Shown: piece after piece, positions 16,879 to 25,344 of the stretch
How positions within the stretch are numbered: position 1 is the first letter of the stretch
Layout: each line of letters starts with the position of its first letter
NCBI GenBank assembly: GCA_015068235.1
Contig: SVKY01000021.1
Span: 1-37,575, forward strand
Origin: Oscillospiraceae bacterium
Lineage (GTDB): Bacteria > Bacillota > Clostridia > Oscillospirales > Oscillospiraceae
DNA length: 37,575 nt
Direction of reading: 5' to 3'
Notes under the pieces: generated by a model
Databases searched by the model: none
Told to the model about the DNA's origin: nothing
Seen by the model: the letters and a program-made list of their open reading frames with translations, nothing else
Made by a program: the position numbers and the translations under genes

Positions 16879-17325
16879 GAGTGCAAGCGCAGCCTCACAT
16901 GCAGCCATTCGATTTTCCTCACGGCTGCCGCTGAGCTGAAGCTTTCTGCAAGTGCACCCGTTTTCATCAGCGCAAGCAACGTAAATTTCTCCGACATTTG
17001 GATTTTTTTCATCCGTGCCGGGGCCTGCATTTCCCGTGATCGACAGGGCAACATCTGCATGCAAGCGTTCTTTTGCGCCCTTTGCCAGTGCAATCGCTAC
17101 TTCCTCGCAAACAGCGCCTTTTTCGTCCAAAAGTGCTTTATCCACACCCAAAAGCTGTTCCTTCAGAGCATAGGCATAACTGATCACACCACCCAAGTAG
17201 ACGCTCGATGCGCCCGGGACATCGGTCAAAAGCTTGCCCAAAAGACCTCCGGTACAGCTTTCTGCCGTTACAAGGGTCTTTCCCGAGCGCTGCAGGGCTT
17301 CAATGACACGCCTTGCCTCATCCAT
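16861..17325 (-). CDS. pncC: CinA C-terminal domain protein, nicotinamide-nucleotide amidohydrolase (PncC)
   Basis: A 154-residue stand-alone CinA C-terminal domain, the part that deamidates NMN to nicotinic acid mononucleotide in pyridine nucleotide salvage. The motifs are TAESCTGGLLGKLLTDVPGA, YLGGVISYAYALKEQLLGV, ALSITGNAGPGTDEKNPNVG and GEIYVAC. ATG 17325 overlaps the thiI stop by eight bases (ATGGATGA), indicating coupled translation; the longer frame to 17364 lies within thiI. The last residues (ILIAD) and the stop codon lie in a 46-base dispersed repeat, so the original end may have been replaced. The N-terminal CinA domain is absent. Confidence 0.9.
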   Translation of the reverse strand: MDEARRVIEALQRSGKTLVTAESCTGGLLGKLLTDVPGASSVYLGGVISYAYALKEQLLGVDKALLDEKGAVCEEVAIALAKGAKERLHADVALSITGNAGPGTDEKNPNVGEIYVACADENGCTCRKLQLSGSREENRMAACEAALALILIAD

Positions 17326-18496
17326 TCCAGCGCACCTTGACGATCTCGGTATTTTCAAGCGCACGCGCGATCAAGCCGTCGAAGTCAAGCATTTCGCAAG
17401 CCTTATCCACCTGCGCCTTGGTCGGCTTTGTTTTCGGATGACGGGGAGTGAAAACAGTGCAGCAATCCTCATACGGCAAAATAGAGGTCTCCATCGTTCC
17501 GATTTTTCTTGCAACAGTGACGATTTCCTCTTTATCCATGCCGATGAGTGGCTGGAAAATCGGCAGTTCGACCGCAGCAGCCGTCACTGCCATCGCTTCC
17601 ATGGTCTGCGAAGCAACCTGACCGAGGTTTTCGCCCGTGACCAAGCAGCCGCAGCCATGATCGTTTGCGATTTTTTCTGAGATCATCATCATAAATCTGC
17701 GCATGATGAGCGTAAAGAACTCCTCTGCGCAATTGTCACGAATCGCCTCTTGAATCTCCGTAAAGCTGACAATATTCACAGTCATTCGACCGCAATAGCG
17801 TGTCATCAGGCGTGCCAACTCCAAGACCTTATCCTTGGCAAGCTCACTGGTATAGGGATAGGAGAAAAAGTGAACGCACTCCAACTCCACTCCTCGCTTT
17901 GCGATCATATATCCTGCAACAGGCGAATCGATACCGCCGGAGAGCAGCACCATTGCACGTCCACCGACACCGGTCGGAAGACCGCCCGCACCTGCATCTG
18001 CAGGTCCGTGGACATACGCCGCTCTGTCACGCACTTCGACATAAACGGTATATTCCGGATTGTGCACATCGACCAGAATTTCGGGAACGGCTTCGGCAAT
18101 TCTGCCACCGATTTCCTGGGAAATCTGAATGGAGTTCAGCGGAAAACGCTTATCCGAGCGCTTGGACTCAACCTTGAAGGACTTTGCAGCGCGCAGGTCA
18201 TCGCCCAAATACTCCATTGCCGTTTCAAAAATCGCATCCGTCTGCTTCTCACACGGACGGCAACGGCAGCAGGAAACGATGCCGAAAATATAGTGGCAAG
18301 CCTCCCATGCGCCGTCTACATCGCAATTTTCATTTTCAGGCTCGACATAGAGCGTTGACTGCACAATGGAAACATGAAAATCGCCAAACGGACGCATTCT
18401 GCGTGAAACATTGGTCTTCAAACGGTTTTCAAACTGAAAGCGATTGCCGCCCTTTAGGACGATCTCGCCTAATTTAAGCAAAAATATCTCGTTCAT
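17318..18496 (-). CDS. thiI: tRNA 4-thiouridine synthetase ThiI
   Basis: ThiI adenylates U8 of tRNA and transfers sulfur to give 4-thiouridine; in some bacteria it also feeds thiamine synthesis. The 392-residue protein has an N-terminal ferredoxin-like and THUMP region (about 55-165; SFKVESKRSDKRFPLNSIQISQEIGG) and a PP-loop ATPase with LLSGGIDSPVAGYMIAKRG at about 183-201, plus CLVTGENLGQVASQT. It lacks the C-terminal rhodanese domain, as do most Firmicute ThiI proteins, which work with a dedicated cysteine desulfurase; none is adjacent. An unusual cysteine-rich CCRCRPC lies near residue 76. GAGGAG stands five bases before the ATG. Middle gene of yifB-thiI-pncC. Confidence 0.96.
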   Translation of the reverse strand: MNEIFLLKLGEIVLKGGNRFQFENRLKTNVSRRMRPFGDFHVSIVQSTLYVEPENENCDVDGAWEACHYIFGIVSCCRCRPCEKQTDAIFETAMEYLGDDLRAAKSFKVESKRSDKRFPLNSIQISQEIGGRIAEAVPEILVDVHNPEYTVYVEVRDRAAYVHGPADAGAGGLPTGVGGRAMVLLSGGIDSPVAGYMIAKRGVELECVHFFSYPYTSELAKDKVLELARLMTRYCGRMTVNIVSFTEIQEAIRDNCAEEFFTLIMRRFMMMISEKIANDHGCGCLVTGENLGQVASQTMEAMAVTAAAVELPIFQPLIGMDKEEIVTVARKIGTMETSILPYEDCCTVFTPRHPKTKPTKAQVDKACEMLDFDGLIARALENTEIVKVRWNG

Positions 18497-18505
18497 GGTA
18501 ACTCC

Positions 18506-20023
18506 TCATCCATCATTAAATTGATATGTTCTGTATTGGATCGCCTCTGCGATATGCTCCGGCTGAATATTCTGCGAGCCCTCTAAATCCGCGATGGTCC
18601 GTGCAACCTTGCGGATACGGTCATAGCTTCTTGCGGTCAAGCCAAGGGCATCAAACGCCTGCTTCATCAGCGCCACACAGCCCTCGTCCAGCTCGCAGCA
18701 TTGCCGAAGCTCTCTTGTTTTCATATCTGCATTGCAACGGCATCGCATCCCGGCAAAACGATTCTGCTGCACAAGCCTCGCAGTGTTGACACGTTGTTTG
18801 ATCTCGGCAGAGGCTTCAGGCTGTGCGCGGTTTTGCAGCTTTTCAAAGTTCAGCGCCGGAACCTCCAAAATGATATCGATACGATCCAACAGCGGTCCCG
18901 AAATTTTCGAAAGATATTGTCTGACAGACAGCTGTGAGCAGACACAACGCCCCGACGGATCACCGTACCAGCCACATCGGCATGGATTCATTGCGCAGAC
19001 CAGCTGAAATTGACTCGGGAAGCTCGCTGCACCGCTGGCTCTGGAGATCGTAACAACACCATCCTCCAACGGTTGGCGCATGACCTCCAAAACCTCTTTG
19101 CGAAATTCAGGCAGCTCATCTAAAAACAGCACGCCCTTATGCGCAATTGAGATCTCACCGGGTCTTGGGATCGTTCCACCGCCTGTTAAGCCCGCAGGCG
19201 AGATCGTATGATGCGGCGAACGAAAGGGTCTTTGTCGAACCAAAGGTGCCTCAGACGGCAGCATTCCCATAATGGAATGGATCTTGGTAACCTCCAAGGA
19301 TTCATCCTTCGTCATATCGGGCAAAATCGACGGCAATCGCTTGGCAAGCATGCTCTTACCCGACCCCGGAGGTCCGATCATCAAAACATTATGACCTCCG
19401 GCAGCTGCGATCTCCAATGCACGCTTCGCGTTCTCCTGCCCCTTGACATCAGCAAAATCCAAAAGCTCCGCCTCATATTCCTCGGGGATCCATTGCGCCT
19501 CTGGCATGATCAGCTCTTCTCCTCGCAAATGCGCAATCAGCTGCGCCACACATGTCACGGGAATGACGGTCAAGCCCTCTGCCAACGTTGCCTCCTTGGC
19601 ATTTTCCGCAGGTACATAAAGTGTCGTAAAGCCCAGCTTTCGTGCTGCGATCGCCATCGGCAAAACGCCCTGCACGGGGCGTAATCTTCCCTCCAAGCTC
19701 AATTCTCCCAAAAATACCGTTTTCTCTTTCGGCAGCTTGCAAACATCGCTTGCTGCCAAAATACCCAGCAAGATCGGAAGATCATAAAATGTACCGTACT
19801 TTTTCGTATTCGCAGGCGCAAGATTCAATGTAATACGGCTGACAGGGAACTTAAATCCGCTGTTTTTGATAGCAGCTCTGACACGCTCTCTTGCTTCCTT
19901 GACAGCTGCATCGGGCAGACCGACGACCTCAAACACCGGAAGTCCGCTCGAAATAAAACACTCTACCGAAACTGCATAGCCCTCTACGCCATTTAATCCC
20001 ATAGAATCCAATCGACTGATCAT
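18506..20023 (-). CDS. YifB/ComM family Mg-chelatase-like AAA+ ATPase
   Basis: A 505-residue protein with the ComM/YifB layout: an N-terminal Lon-protease-like domain (LDSMGLNGVEGYAVSVECFISSGLPVFEVVGLPDAAVKEARERV), a central AAA+ module with Walker A GPPGSGKSMLAKRLP at about 220 and GVLFLDELPEF for Walker B, an NPCRCGWYGDPSGRC zinc-like segment, and a C-terminal domain (GLTARSYDRIRKVARTIADL). ComM is a hexameric helicase promoting branch migration in natural transformation; whether this homologue does so is unknown. The start is ATG 20023 after AGAGGTGA; the frame further upstream lacks support. thiI follows after nine bases. Confidence 0.95.
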   Translation of the reverse strand: MISRLDSMGLNGVEGYAVSVECFISSGLPVFEVVGLPDAAVKEARERVRAAIKNSGFKFPVSRITLNLAPANTKKYGTFYDLPILLGILAASDVCKLPKEKTVFLGELSLEGRLRPVQGVLPMAIAARKLGFTTLYVPAENAKEATLAEGLTVIPVTCVAQLIAHLRGEELIMPEAQWIPEEYEAELLDFADVKGQENAKRALEIAAAGGHNVLMIGPPGSGKSMLAKRLPSILPDMTKDESLEVTKIHSIMGMLPSEAPLVRQRPFRSPHHTISPAGLTGGGTIPRPGEISIAHKGVLFLDELPEFRKEVLEVMRQPLEDGVVTISRASGAASFPSQFQLVCAMNPCRCGWYGDPSGRCVCSQLSVRQYLSKISGPLLDRIDIILEVPALNFEKLQNRAQPEASAEIKQRVNTARLVQQNRFAGMRCRCNADMKTRELRQCCELDEGCVALMKQAFDALGLTARSYDRIRKVARTIADLEGSQNIQPEHIAEAIQYRTYQFNDG

Positions 20024-20044
20024 ATTCTCACCTCTTTTATCTAT

Positions 20045-20073
20045 ATTGTACATCAAATGGCGACAAATTACAA
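20045..20073 (-). promoter_or_regulatory. Promoter of yifB-thiI-pncC
   Basis: On the minus strand TTGTAA (20068-20073) and TACAAT (20045-20050) are 17 bases apart, ending 22 bases before the yifB start. Confidence 0.65.
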
Positions 20074-20096
20074 TTCCTATTTCTCATTCTCGGAAA

Positions 20097-20130
20097 TATT
20101 TGATATAATTCGAAAAAAAAATATCAAATA
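20097..20130. promoter_or_regulatory. Inverted repeat upstream of the nifJ promoter
   Basis: TATTTGATAT (20097-20106) and ATATCAAATA (20121-20130) are perfect 10-base complements around a 14-base AT-rich spacer. ATTCTCG (about 20086-20092) and CGAGAAT (20154-20160) form an outer pair. They lie between the yifB and nifJ promoters and are candidate operators. They do not match the Rex consensus. Confidence 0.55.
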
Positions 20131-20144
20131 CTGCGATTTTCTCA

Positions 20145-20173
20145 TTTACAAAACGAGAATTTAGTGGTATGAT
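20145..20173 (+). promoter_or_regulatory. nifJ (PFOR) promoter
   Basis: TTTACA (20145-20150) and TATGAT (20168-20173) are 17 bases apart, giving a leader of about 35 bases before the TTG start. Confidence 0.7.
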
Positions 20174-20213
20174 ATCAGTGTCTGAAAACAAATGCTAAAT
20201 GGAGGTATTTATT

Positions 20214-23200
20214 TTGGCAAGAAAGTTCAAAACCATGGACGGCAATACTGCCGCCGCGCATGTCAGCTACGCTTTTACTGAAGTAGCAGGCATCTACCCC
20301 ATCACTCCGTCCAGCCCGATGGCTGACTACGTTGATCAGTGGTCCGCTCAGGGTCGTAAGAACATCTTCGGCAACCGTGTCAAGGTCGTTGAGATGCAGT
20401 CCGAAGCAGGTGCAGCAGGCACGGTCCACGGCTCCTTGGCAGCCGGCGCTTTGACCACCACCTACACCGCTTCTCAGGGTCTGCTCCTGATGATCCCCAA
20501 CATGTACAAGATCGCCGGCGAGCTTCTCCCGGGCGTTTTCCACGTCTCTGCCCGTACCGTCGCTACCCACGCTCTGAACATCTTTGGTGATCACTCCGAC
20601 GTTTACGCTTGCCGTCAGACCGGCTTTGCTATGCTCTGCGAAACCAACACGCAGGAAGTTATGGACCTCGGCGCCGTTGCTCATTTGGCAGCGATCAAGG
20701 GTCGTGTTCCGTTCATCAACTTCTTTGATGGTTTCCGCACCTCTCATGAGATTCAGAAGATCGCTATTTGGGATTACGAGGATCTGAAGGAAATGTGCGA
20801 CATGGATGCTGTTGAAGCATTCCGCAAACACTGCCTGAACCCCGAGCGTCCCGCAATGCGTGGCTCTCACGAAAATGGTGACACCTTCTTCCAGCACCGT
20901 GAGGCTTGCAACAAGTTCTATGATGAACTGCCCGAGATCGTTGAAGAGTACATGGGCAAAGTCAATGCCAAACTCGGCACCGACTATCAGCTCTTTAACT
21001 ACTACGGCGCTCCCGATGCAGATCGTGTAATCATCGCTATGGGTTCCATCGTTGACGTCGCTGAAGAAGTCATCGACTACATGAACGCTCATGGTGAGAA
21101 GGTCGGCTTGGTCAAGGTCCGCCTGTACCGTCCGTTCCGTGCAGACAAGCTGCTTGCTGCAATTCCCGAGACCTGTAAGAAGATTGCTGTTCTCGACCGC
21201 ACCAAGGAGCCCGGCGCTCTTGGCGAGCCCCTGTACCTCGACGTTGTTACCGCTTTGGCAAACGCAGGTCGCATGATCCCCGTCATCGGCGGTCGTTACG
21301 GCTTGGGTTCCAAGGATACTCCCCCCTCCTCCGTCTTTGCAGTATTTGAAGAACTGAACAAGGACGAGATGAAGCGTCAGTTCACCCTCGGCATCAACGA
21401 CGATGTCACCTTCCTGTCTTTGGAAGAGAAGCCCTCTCCCAACACCGCTGCAGAAGGCACCATCGAATGCAAGTTCTGGGGTCTGGGCGGCGACGGCACT
21501 GTTGGCGCTAACAAGAACTCCATCAAGATCATCGGCGATCACACCGACAAGTATGTTCAGGCATACTTCCAGTACGACTCCAAGAAGACCGGTGGCGTCA
21601 CCGTCAGCCATCTACGCTTCGGCGACAAGCCCATCAAGAGCCCGTACTACATCAACAAGGCTGACTTTGTTGCTTGCCACAACCCGTCTTATATCACCAA
21701 GGGCTTCAAGGTTGTCAACGATGTTAAGCCCGGCGGCGTTTTCCTCATCAACTGCCAGTGGGATCTTGCTGAGCTCGAGCACCACCTGAGCGCTGAGGCA
21801 AAGCGTTATATCGCTAAGAATGATGTCCAGCTGTATACCATCAACGCAATTGATCTTGCCGAAAAGGTCGGCATGGGCAAGCGCACCAACACCATCTTGC
21901 AGTCCGCATTCTTCTCCCTGGCAAAGGTTCTGCCGTCTGAGGATGCTATCAAGTACATGAAGGCTGCTGCAGAGGCTTCCTACTCCAAGAAGGGTATGGA
22001 CGTCGTTGAGAAGAACTGGAACGCAATCGATGCAGGTGCAACCGCATACGTCAAGATCGACGTTCCCGCTGCATGGGCAGATGCTGCTGATGCTTGCGAG
22101 GATATCGCTTTGGAAGGCAAGCCCGAGCTTGTCAAGATGGTCAAGAACATCCTCCTGCCCGTCGGCAAGATGGATGGCGACAGCCTCAGCGTTTCTGCAT
22201 TCATGGATCACGTTGACGGTCAGTTCGAGATCGGTGCCGCCGCATACGAGAAGCGTGGCGTTGCTGTTACCGTTCCCGAGTGGGATGCTGACAAGTGCAT
22301 TCAGTGCAACAACTGTGCTTATGTCTGCCCGCATGCTACCATTCGTCCGTTCGCTCTGAGCGAGGAAGAAGTTGCTGCTGCTCCCGAGGCTGCTAAGATC
22401 CGCCCGATCAAGGCCGGCAAGGGCAAGGGTGTCTATCAGTACACCATGGCTGTTTCTCCGCTCGACTGCATGGGCTGCGGCGTCTGCGTCGGCGTCTGCC
22501 CGACCAAGGCAATCACCATGGTTCCGCAGGAAAGCCAGCTGGCACAGCAGGATGTATTTAACCACATGGTTTCCAAGATCGCTCCGAAGCCCGAGATCGA
22601 AGATCTCACCGTCAAGGGCAGCCAGTTCAAGCAGCCGATGCTTGAGTTCTCCGGCTCCTGCGCAGGCTGTGCTGAGACTGCTTATGCTCGTCTCGTGACC
22701 CAGCTCTTTGGCGATCGTATGTATATCTCCAACGCAACCGGTTGTTCCTCCATTTGGGGCGGCCCCGGCGCTACTTCCCCGTTCTGCACTGACAAGAACG
22801 GTCGTGGTCCTGCATGGGCAAACTCCCTGTTCGAGGACAACGCTGAGCACGGTCTCGGCATGTATGTCGGTCAGAAGGTCATCCGTGAGAGCTTGGCTGA
22901 GAAGGTTGCTGAGATCATGGAGCGCACTGAGTCCGACGAGCGCCGTGAGATCTGCAAGAACTACCTCGAGACCATGAACGACGGCGAAGCCAACAAGGCT
23001 GCTACCGCTGCTCTGATCGCAAATCTCGAAGCAGATGTCTGCTGCGATACCGTCAAGGAGATCCTTGAGAAGAAAGAATACCTCTCCAAGAAGTCCATTT
23101 GGATCTTCGGCGGCGACGGCTGGGCATATGACATCGGCTTCGGCGGCGTTGACCACGTTCTGGCTTCCCACGAGGATGTCAACATCTTCGTATTCGATAC

Positions 23201-23738
23201 CGAAGTTTACTCCAACACCGGCGGTCAGGCTTCCAAGGCTTCCAACATCGGTCAGGTTGCACAGTTCGCAGCTGCAGGTAAGGAAGTTAAGAAGAAGAGC
23301 CTTGCTGAGATCGCAATGTCCTACGGCTATGTCTACGTTGCACAGATCGCTATGGGCGCAAATCCTGCTCAGACGATCAAGGCAATCGCAGAGGCTGAGG
23401 CATACAATGGTCCGTCCCTCATCATCGGCTATGCTCCGTGTGAAATGCACTCCATCAAGGGTGGCATGATCCACTGCCAGGACGAGATGAAGAAGGCTGT
23501 TGAGTGCGGCTACTGGAACATGTTCCGCTTCGATCCGTCCAAGGAGACCGGCAAGTTCATGCTCGACTCCAAGGCTCCGAAGGATGGCTACCGCGAGTTC
23601 CTCCTCAACGAGGCTCGTTACAGCCGTCTGACCCGCGAGTTCCCCGAGCGTGCAGAAGAGCTCTTCGCACGTAACGAGGCAGCTGCCAAGGAGCGCTATG
23701 AGCATCTGCTCAAGCTCGTTGAGCTGTACAAGGACTAA
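20214..23738 (+). CDS. nifJ: Pyruvate:ferredoxin (flavodoxin) oxidoreductase, single-chain
   Basis: Oxidises pyruvate with CoA to acetyl-CoA and CO2 and passes electrons to ferredoxin, the central pyruvate step of anaerobes. The 1174-residue chain has the homodimeric PFOR layout: TPP pyrimidine-binding domain (GNTAAAHVSYAFTEVAGIYP), gamma/CoA domain, EKR segment, two [4Fe-4S] sites with Cys695/698/701/705 (CIQCNNCAYVCP) and Cys752/755/758/762 (CMGCGVCVGVCP), and the TPP domain with SGSCAGCAETAYARL for the proximal cluster and NATGCSSIWGG. Translation starts at TTG 20214, giving the family's usual MARKFKTMDGN; GGAGG (20201-20205) is eight bases before it and covers the upstream ATG at 20199, which is therefore not the start. 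Strong codon bias suggests very high expression. Confidence 0.98.
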   Translation: MARKFKTMDGNTAAAHVSYAFTEVAGIYPITPSSPMADYVDQWSAQGRKNIFGNRVKVVEMQSEAGAAGTVHGSLAAGALTTTYTASQGLLLMIPNMYKIAGELLPGVFHVSARTVATHALNIFGDHSDVYACRQTGFAMLCETNTQEVMDLGAVAHLAAIKGRVPFINFFDGFRTSHEIQKIAIWDYEDLKEMCDMDAVEAFRKHCLNPERPAMRGSHENGDTFFQHREACNKFYDELPEIVEEYMGKVNAKLGTDYQLFNYYGAPDADRVIIAMGSIVDVAEEVIDYMNAHGEKVGLVKVRLYRPFRADKLLAAIPETCKKIAVLDRTKEPGALGEPLYLDVVTALANAGRMIPVIGGRYGLGSKDTPPSSVFAVFEELNKDEMKRQFTLGINDDVTFLSLEEKPSPNTAAEGTIECKFWGLGGDGTVGANKNSIKIIGDHTDKYVQAYFQYDSKKTGGVTVSHLRFGDKPIKSPYYINKADFVACHNPSYITKGFKVVNDVKPGGVFLINCQWDLAELEHHLSAEAKRYIAKNDVQLYTINAIDLAEKVGMGKRTNTILQSAFFSLAKVLPSEDAIKYMKAAAEASYSKKGMDVVEKNWNAIDAGATAYVKIDVPAAWADAADACEDIALEGKPELVKMVKNILLPVGKMDGDSLSVSAFMDHVDGQFEIGAAAYEKRGVAVTVPEWDADKCIQCNNCAYVCPHATIRPFALSEEEVAAAPEAAKIRPIKAGKGKGVYQYTMAVSPLDCMGCGVCVGVCPTKAITMVPQESQLAQQDVFNHMVSKIAPKPEIEDLTVKGSQFKQPMLEFSGSCAGCAETAYARLVTQLFGDRMYISNATGCSSIWGGPGATSPFCTDKNGRGPAWANSLFEDNAEHGLGMYVGQKVIRESLAEKVAEIMERTESDERREICKNYLETMNDGEANKAATAALIANLEADVCCDTVKEILEKKEYLSKKSIWIFGGDGWAYDIGFGGVDHVLASHEDVNIFVFDTEVYSNTGGQASKASNIGQVAQFAAAGKEVKKKSLAEIAMSYGYVYVAQIAMGANPAQTIKAIAEAEAYNGPSLIIGYAPCEMHSIKGGMIHCQDEMKKAVECGYWNMFRFDPSKETGKFMLDSKAPKDGYREFLLNEARYSRLTREFPERAEELFARNEAAAKERYEHLLKLVELYKD

Positions 23739-23747
23739 TACTATAAA

Positions 23748-23777
23748 TACTGCCCACGGGAACTCCCGTGGGCAGTA
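23748..23777 (+). terminator. Hairpin after nifJ
   Basis: A perfect 13-base stem (TACTGCCCACGGG and complement) with a four-base loop lies nine bases after the stop. No T run follows, so it may serve 3' end stability or partial termination ahead of degV. Confidence 0.7.
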
Positions 23778-23817
23778 CTGATATTCACACTAATTTGAAA
23801 GGTAATACTTCTTATTT

Positions 23818-24678
23818 ATGAGTAACTTTATTCTTTTAGCGGAAACCGGATCTGACATCCCTGTCGATATCGCAAAGCGTTACGGCATTTACACCGTACC
23901 GATGCACGTAGCCTTTGGCGACAAGACCGTAGATGACGGTACGTTCCCGCCTGAGGATATTTATCGTTATTTTGAGCAAACAGGTGATTTGACAAAAACC
24001 AGCGGTTGTACCGTTGGCGATTTCGAGCATATTTTTGACAAAATTCAACAGGCGCATCCGGACAAGCACATTCTGCACTTGGCATATTCCGCTGTAACAA
24101 CCTGCTCCTATCAGAGCGCTGTGATCGCTGCCGAGGGAAGAAACGGTATCACCAGCTTCGATACGAAGCACGTTTCCGCAGGTCAATCCTTGGTCATTAT
24201 GAAATTGGCGCAGTATTTGCAGGAGCATCCCGAAGCCACGCTGGAAGATGCTTTGGCGAAAGCCGAGGAACTCAGCCAAAAATGCCGCATGGGCTTCTTC
24301 CCCGGTGATTTGGCATATCTTCGTGCCGGCGGTCGAGTCAGCAATGCCGCCTACCTTGGCGCAAAAATACTATCCTTGAATCCGCTTATCGAGTTGCGCG
24401 ACGGTCATTTGAAAGCGACAAAAAAATACCGTGGAAAGATGGAAAAGGTCGTCACGAAATTCATTCTCGACTTTGTGGAGCAAAATCACCTGAACCGGGA
24501 GACAATGGCGTTTGTATACTCCAAGGGTCTGAGCGATACGATTCGCAACGAAGCGAATTCTATCGCAAAACAGCTTGGCTTCAAAGAGATTTTTTGGATC
24601 CAAACGGGCGGTGTCGTGACCACCCATTGCGGTCCCGGCGGTTTCGGTATGTGCGGATTTGCCGAAGAAAGAGGTTGA
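23818..24678 (+). CDS. DegV family fatty-acid-binding protein (FakB-like), second copy
   Basis: A 286-residue DegV protein only distantly similar to the one at 14039-14884. Landmarks are the opening NFILLAETGSDIPVDIAKR, YTVPMHVAFGDKTVDDG, the ligand loop LTKTSGCTVGDFEHIF, LAYSAVTTCSYQSAV, DLAYLRAGGRVSNAAYLG, and the C-terminal HCGPGGFGMCGF. The ATG at 23818 gives the standard family N-terminus although the only upstream purine stretch (GAAAGG) is rather far. A flavin-reductase-like gene follows six bases after the stop and is probably cotranscribed. It has neither the CTTGTTG operators nor a clear promoter of its own, so it may be regulated differently or read through from nifJ. Confidence 0.92.
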   Translation: MSNFILLAETGSDIPVDIAKRYGIYTVPMHVAFGDKTVDDGTFPPEDIYRYFEQTGDLTKTSGCTVGDFEHIFDKIQQAHPDKHILHLAYSAVTTCSYQSAVIAAEGRNGITSFDTKHVSAGQSLVIMKLAQYLQEHPEATLEDALAKAEELSQKCRMGFFPGDLAYLRAGGRVSNAAYLGAKILSLNPLIELRDGHLKATKKYRGKMEKVVTKFILDFVEQNHLNRETMAFVYSKGLSDTIRNEANSIAKQLGFKEIFWIQTGGVVTTHCGPGGFGMCGFAEERG

Positions 24679-24684
24679 TTGATT

Positions 24685-25242
24685 ATGAGACAAAATATTG
24701 GTGCAAAAACTGCCGTTTATCCGATGCCCGTATTTATCATCGGAACCTATGACGAAAACGGTGTGGCGAATGCCATGAACGCCGCTTGGGGCGGCATCAG
24801 TGAGGACAAAGAGATTTCGATCTGCGTCAGCGAGGGTCATAAGACCACCAAAAATATTCTTGCAAATGGCTGTTTTACTGTCAGTATTGCAACTGCAGAT
24901 TATGTGAAGGAATGCGACTATGTAGGTCTTGTCTCCGGCAACAAGGTCCCCAACAAACTCGAAAAATGCGGCTTCCATACAGTCAAAAGCGACCGCATCA
25001 ATGCCCCCATCATTCTCGAGCTTCCCATGGCAGTGGAGTGCGAGCTGATCAGCTATGATGCAGAAAGCTGTCGATTGGTCGGAAAAATCGTCGATATCAA
25101 TGTTGACGATTCCATCTTGACCGATGGCAAGGTCGATCCGAAAAAGCTGCGTCCGATCACCTACGATTCCTTCAATCATCATTATATCGCACTTGGTCAG
25201 ATCGTTGGGAACGCATTTTCCGACGGAAAAACAATCGAATAA
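24685..25242 (+). CDS. Flavin reductase-like FMN-binding protein (flavoredoxin type)
   Basis: A 185-residue protein of the flavin reductase-like FMN-binding split-barrel family. Landmarks are the N-terminal KTAVYPMPVFIIGTYDENG, the ANAMNAAWGG FMN loop, ISICVSEGHKTTKNI, FTVSIATADYVKECDYVGL and the terminal NHHYIALGQIVGNAF. Members move electrons between flavin and NAD(P)H or iron-sulfur partners; the partner here is unknown. ATG 24685 is preferred over TTG 24679 because it gives the usual family N-terminus, with AGAGG ten bases upstream. The stop codon touches the 46-base palindromic repeat. Confidence 0.88.
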   Translation: MRQNIGAKTAVYPMPVFIIGTYDENGVANAMNAAWGGISEDKEISICVSEGHKTTKNILANGCFTVSIATADYVKECDYVGLVSGNKVPNKLEKCGFHTVKSDRINAPIILELPMAVECELISYDAESCRLVGKIVDINVDDSILTDGKVDPKKLRPITYDSFNHHYIALGQIVGNAFSDGKTIE

Positions 25243-25287
25243 TACTAATCGCCGATTAAAACACTCATTTTAATTGGTGATTGGTAT
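25242..25287 (+). repeat. 46-base palindromic repeat, copy B
   Basis: Identical in reverse complement to 16833-16878 over all 46 bases. It begins at the last base of the upstream stop codon. In RNA from the plus strand it folds as a 20-base-pair hairpin with three G-U pairs. Confidence 0.9.
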
Positions 25288-25308
25288 AATACTATGTCGT
25301 ATCGAAAA

Positions 25309-25338
25309 ACGGTCGGAAGCACATTGGCTTCCGACCGT
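25309..25338. terminator. Bidirectional terminator between convergent genes
   Basis: ACGGTCGGAAGC and its complement enclose a six-base loop. Reading the minus strand, TTTTTCGAT follows; reading the plus strand, ATTCTTTT follows. Confidence 0.88.
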
Positions 25339-25344
25339 ATTCTT

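Noticed and set aside
20097..20160. Rex-binding site upstream of nifJ
   Set aside because: The inverted repeats do not match the TTGTTAA-N4-TTAACAA type consensus.
20175..21611. A 478-residue minus-strand frame opposite the start of nifJ
   Set aside because: Same cause: antisense of a codon-biased gene. It would also run across the nifJ start region without translation signals.
21612..23705. A 697-residue open frame on the minus strand opposite nifJ
   Set aside because: It is a shadow of the biased codon use of nifJ, with no ribosome binding site and no recognisable protein features; nifJ is certain on the plus strand.
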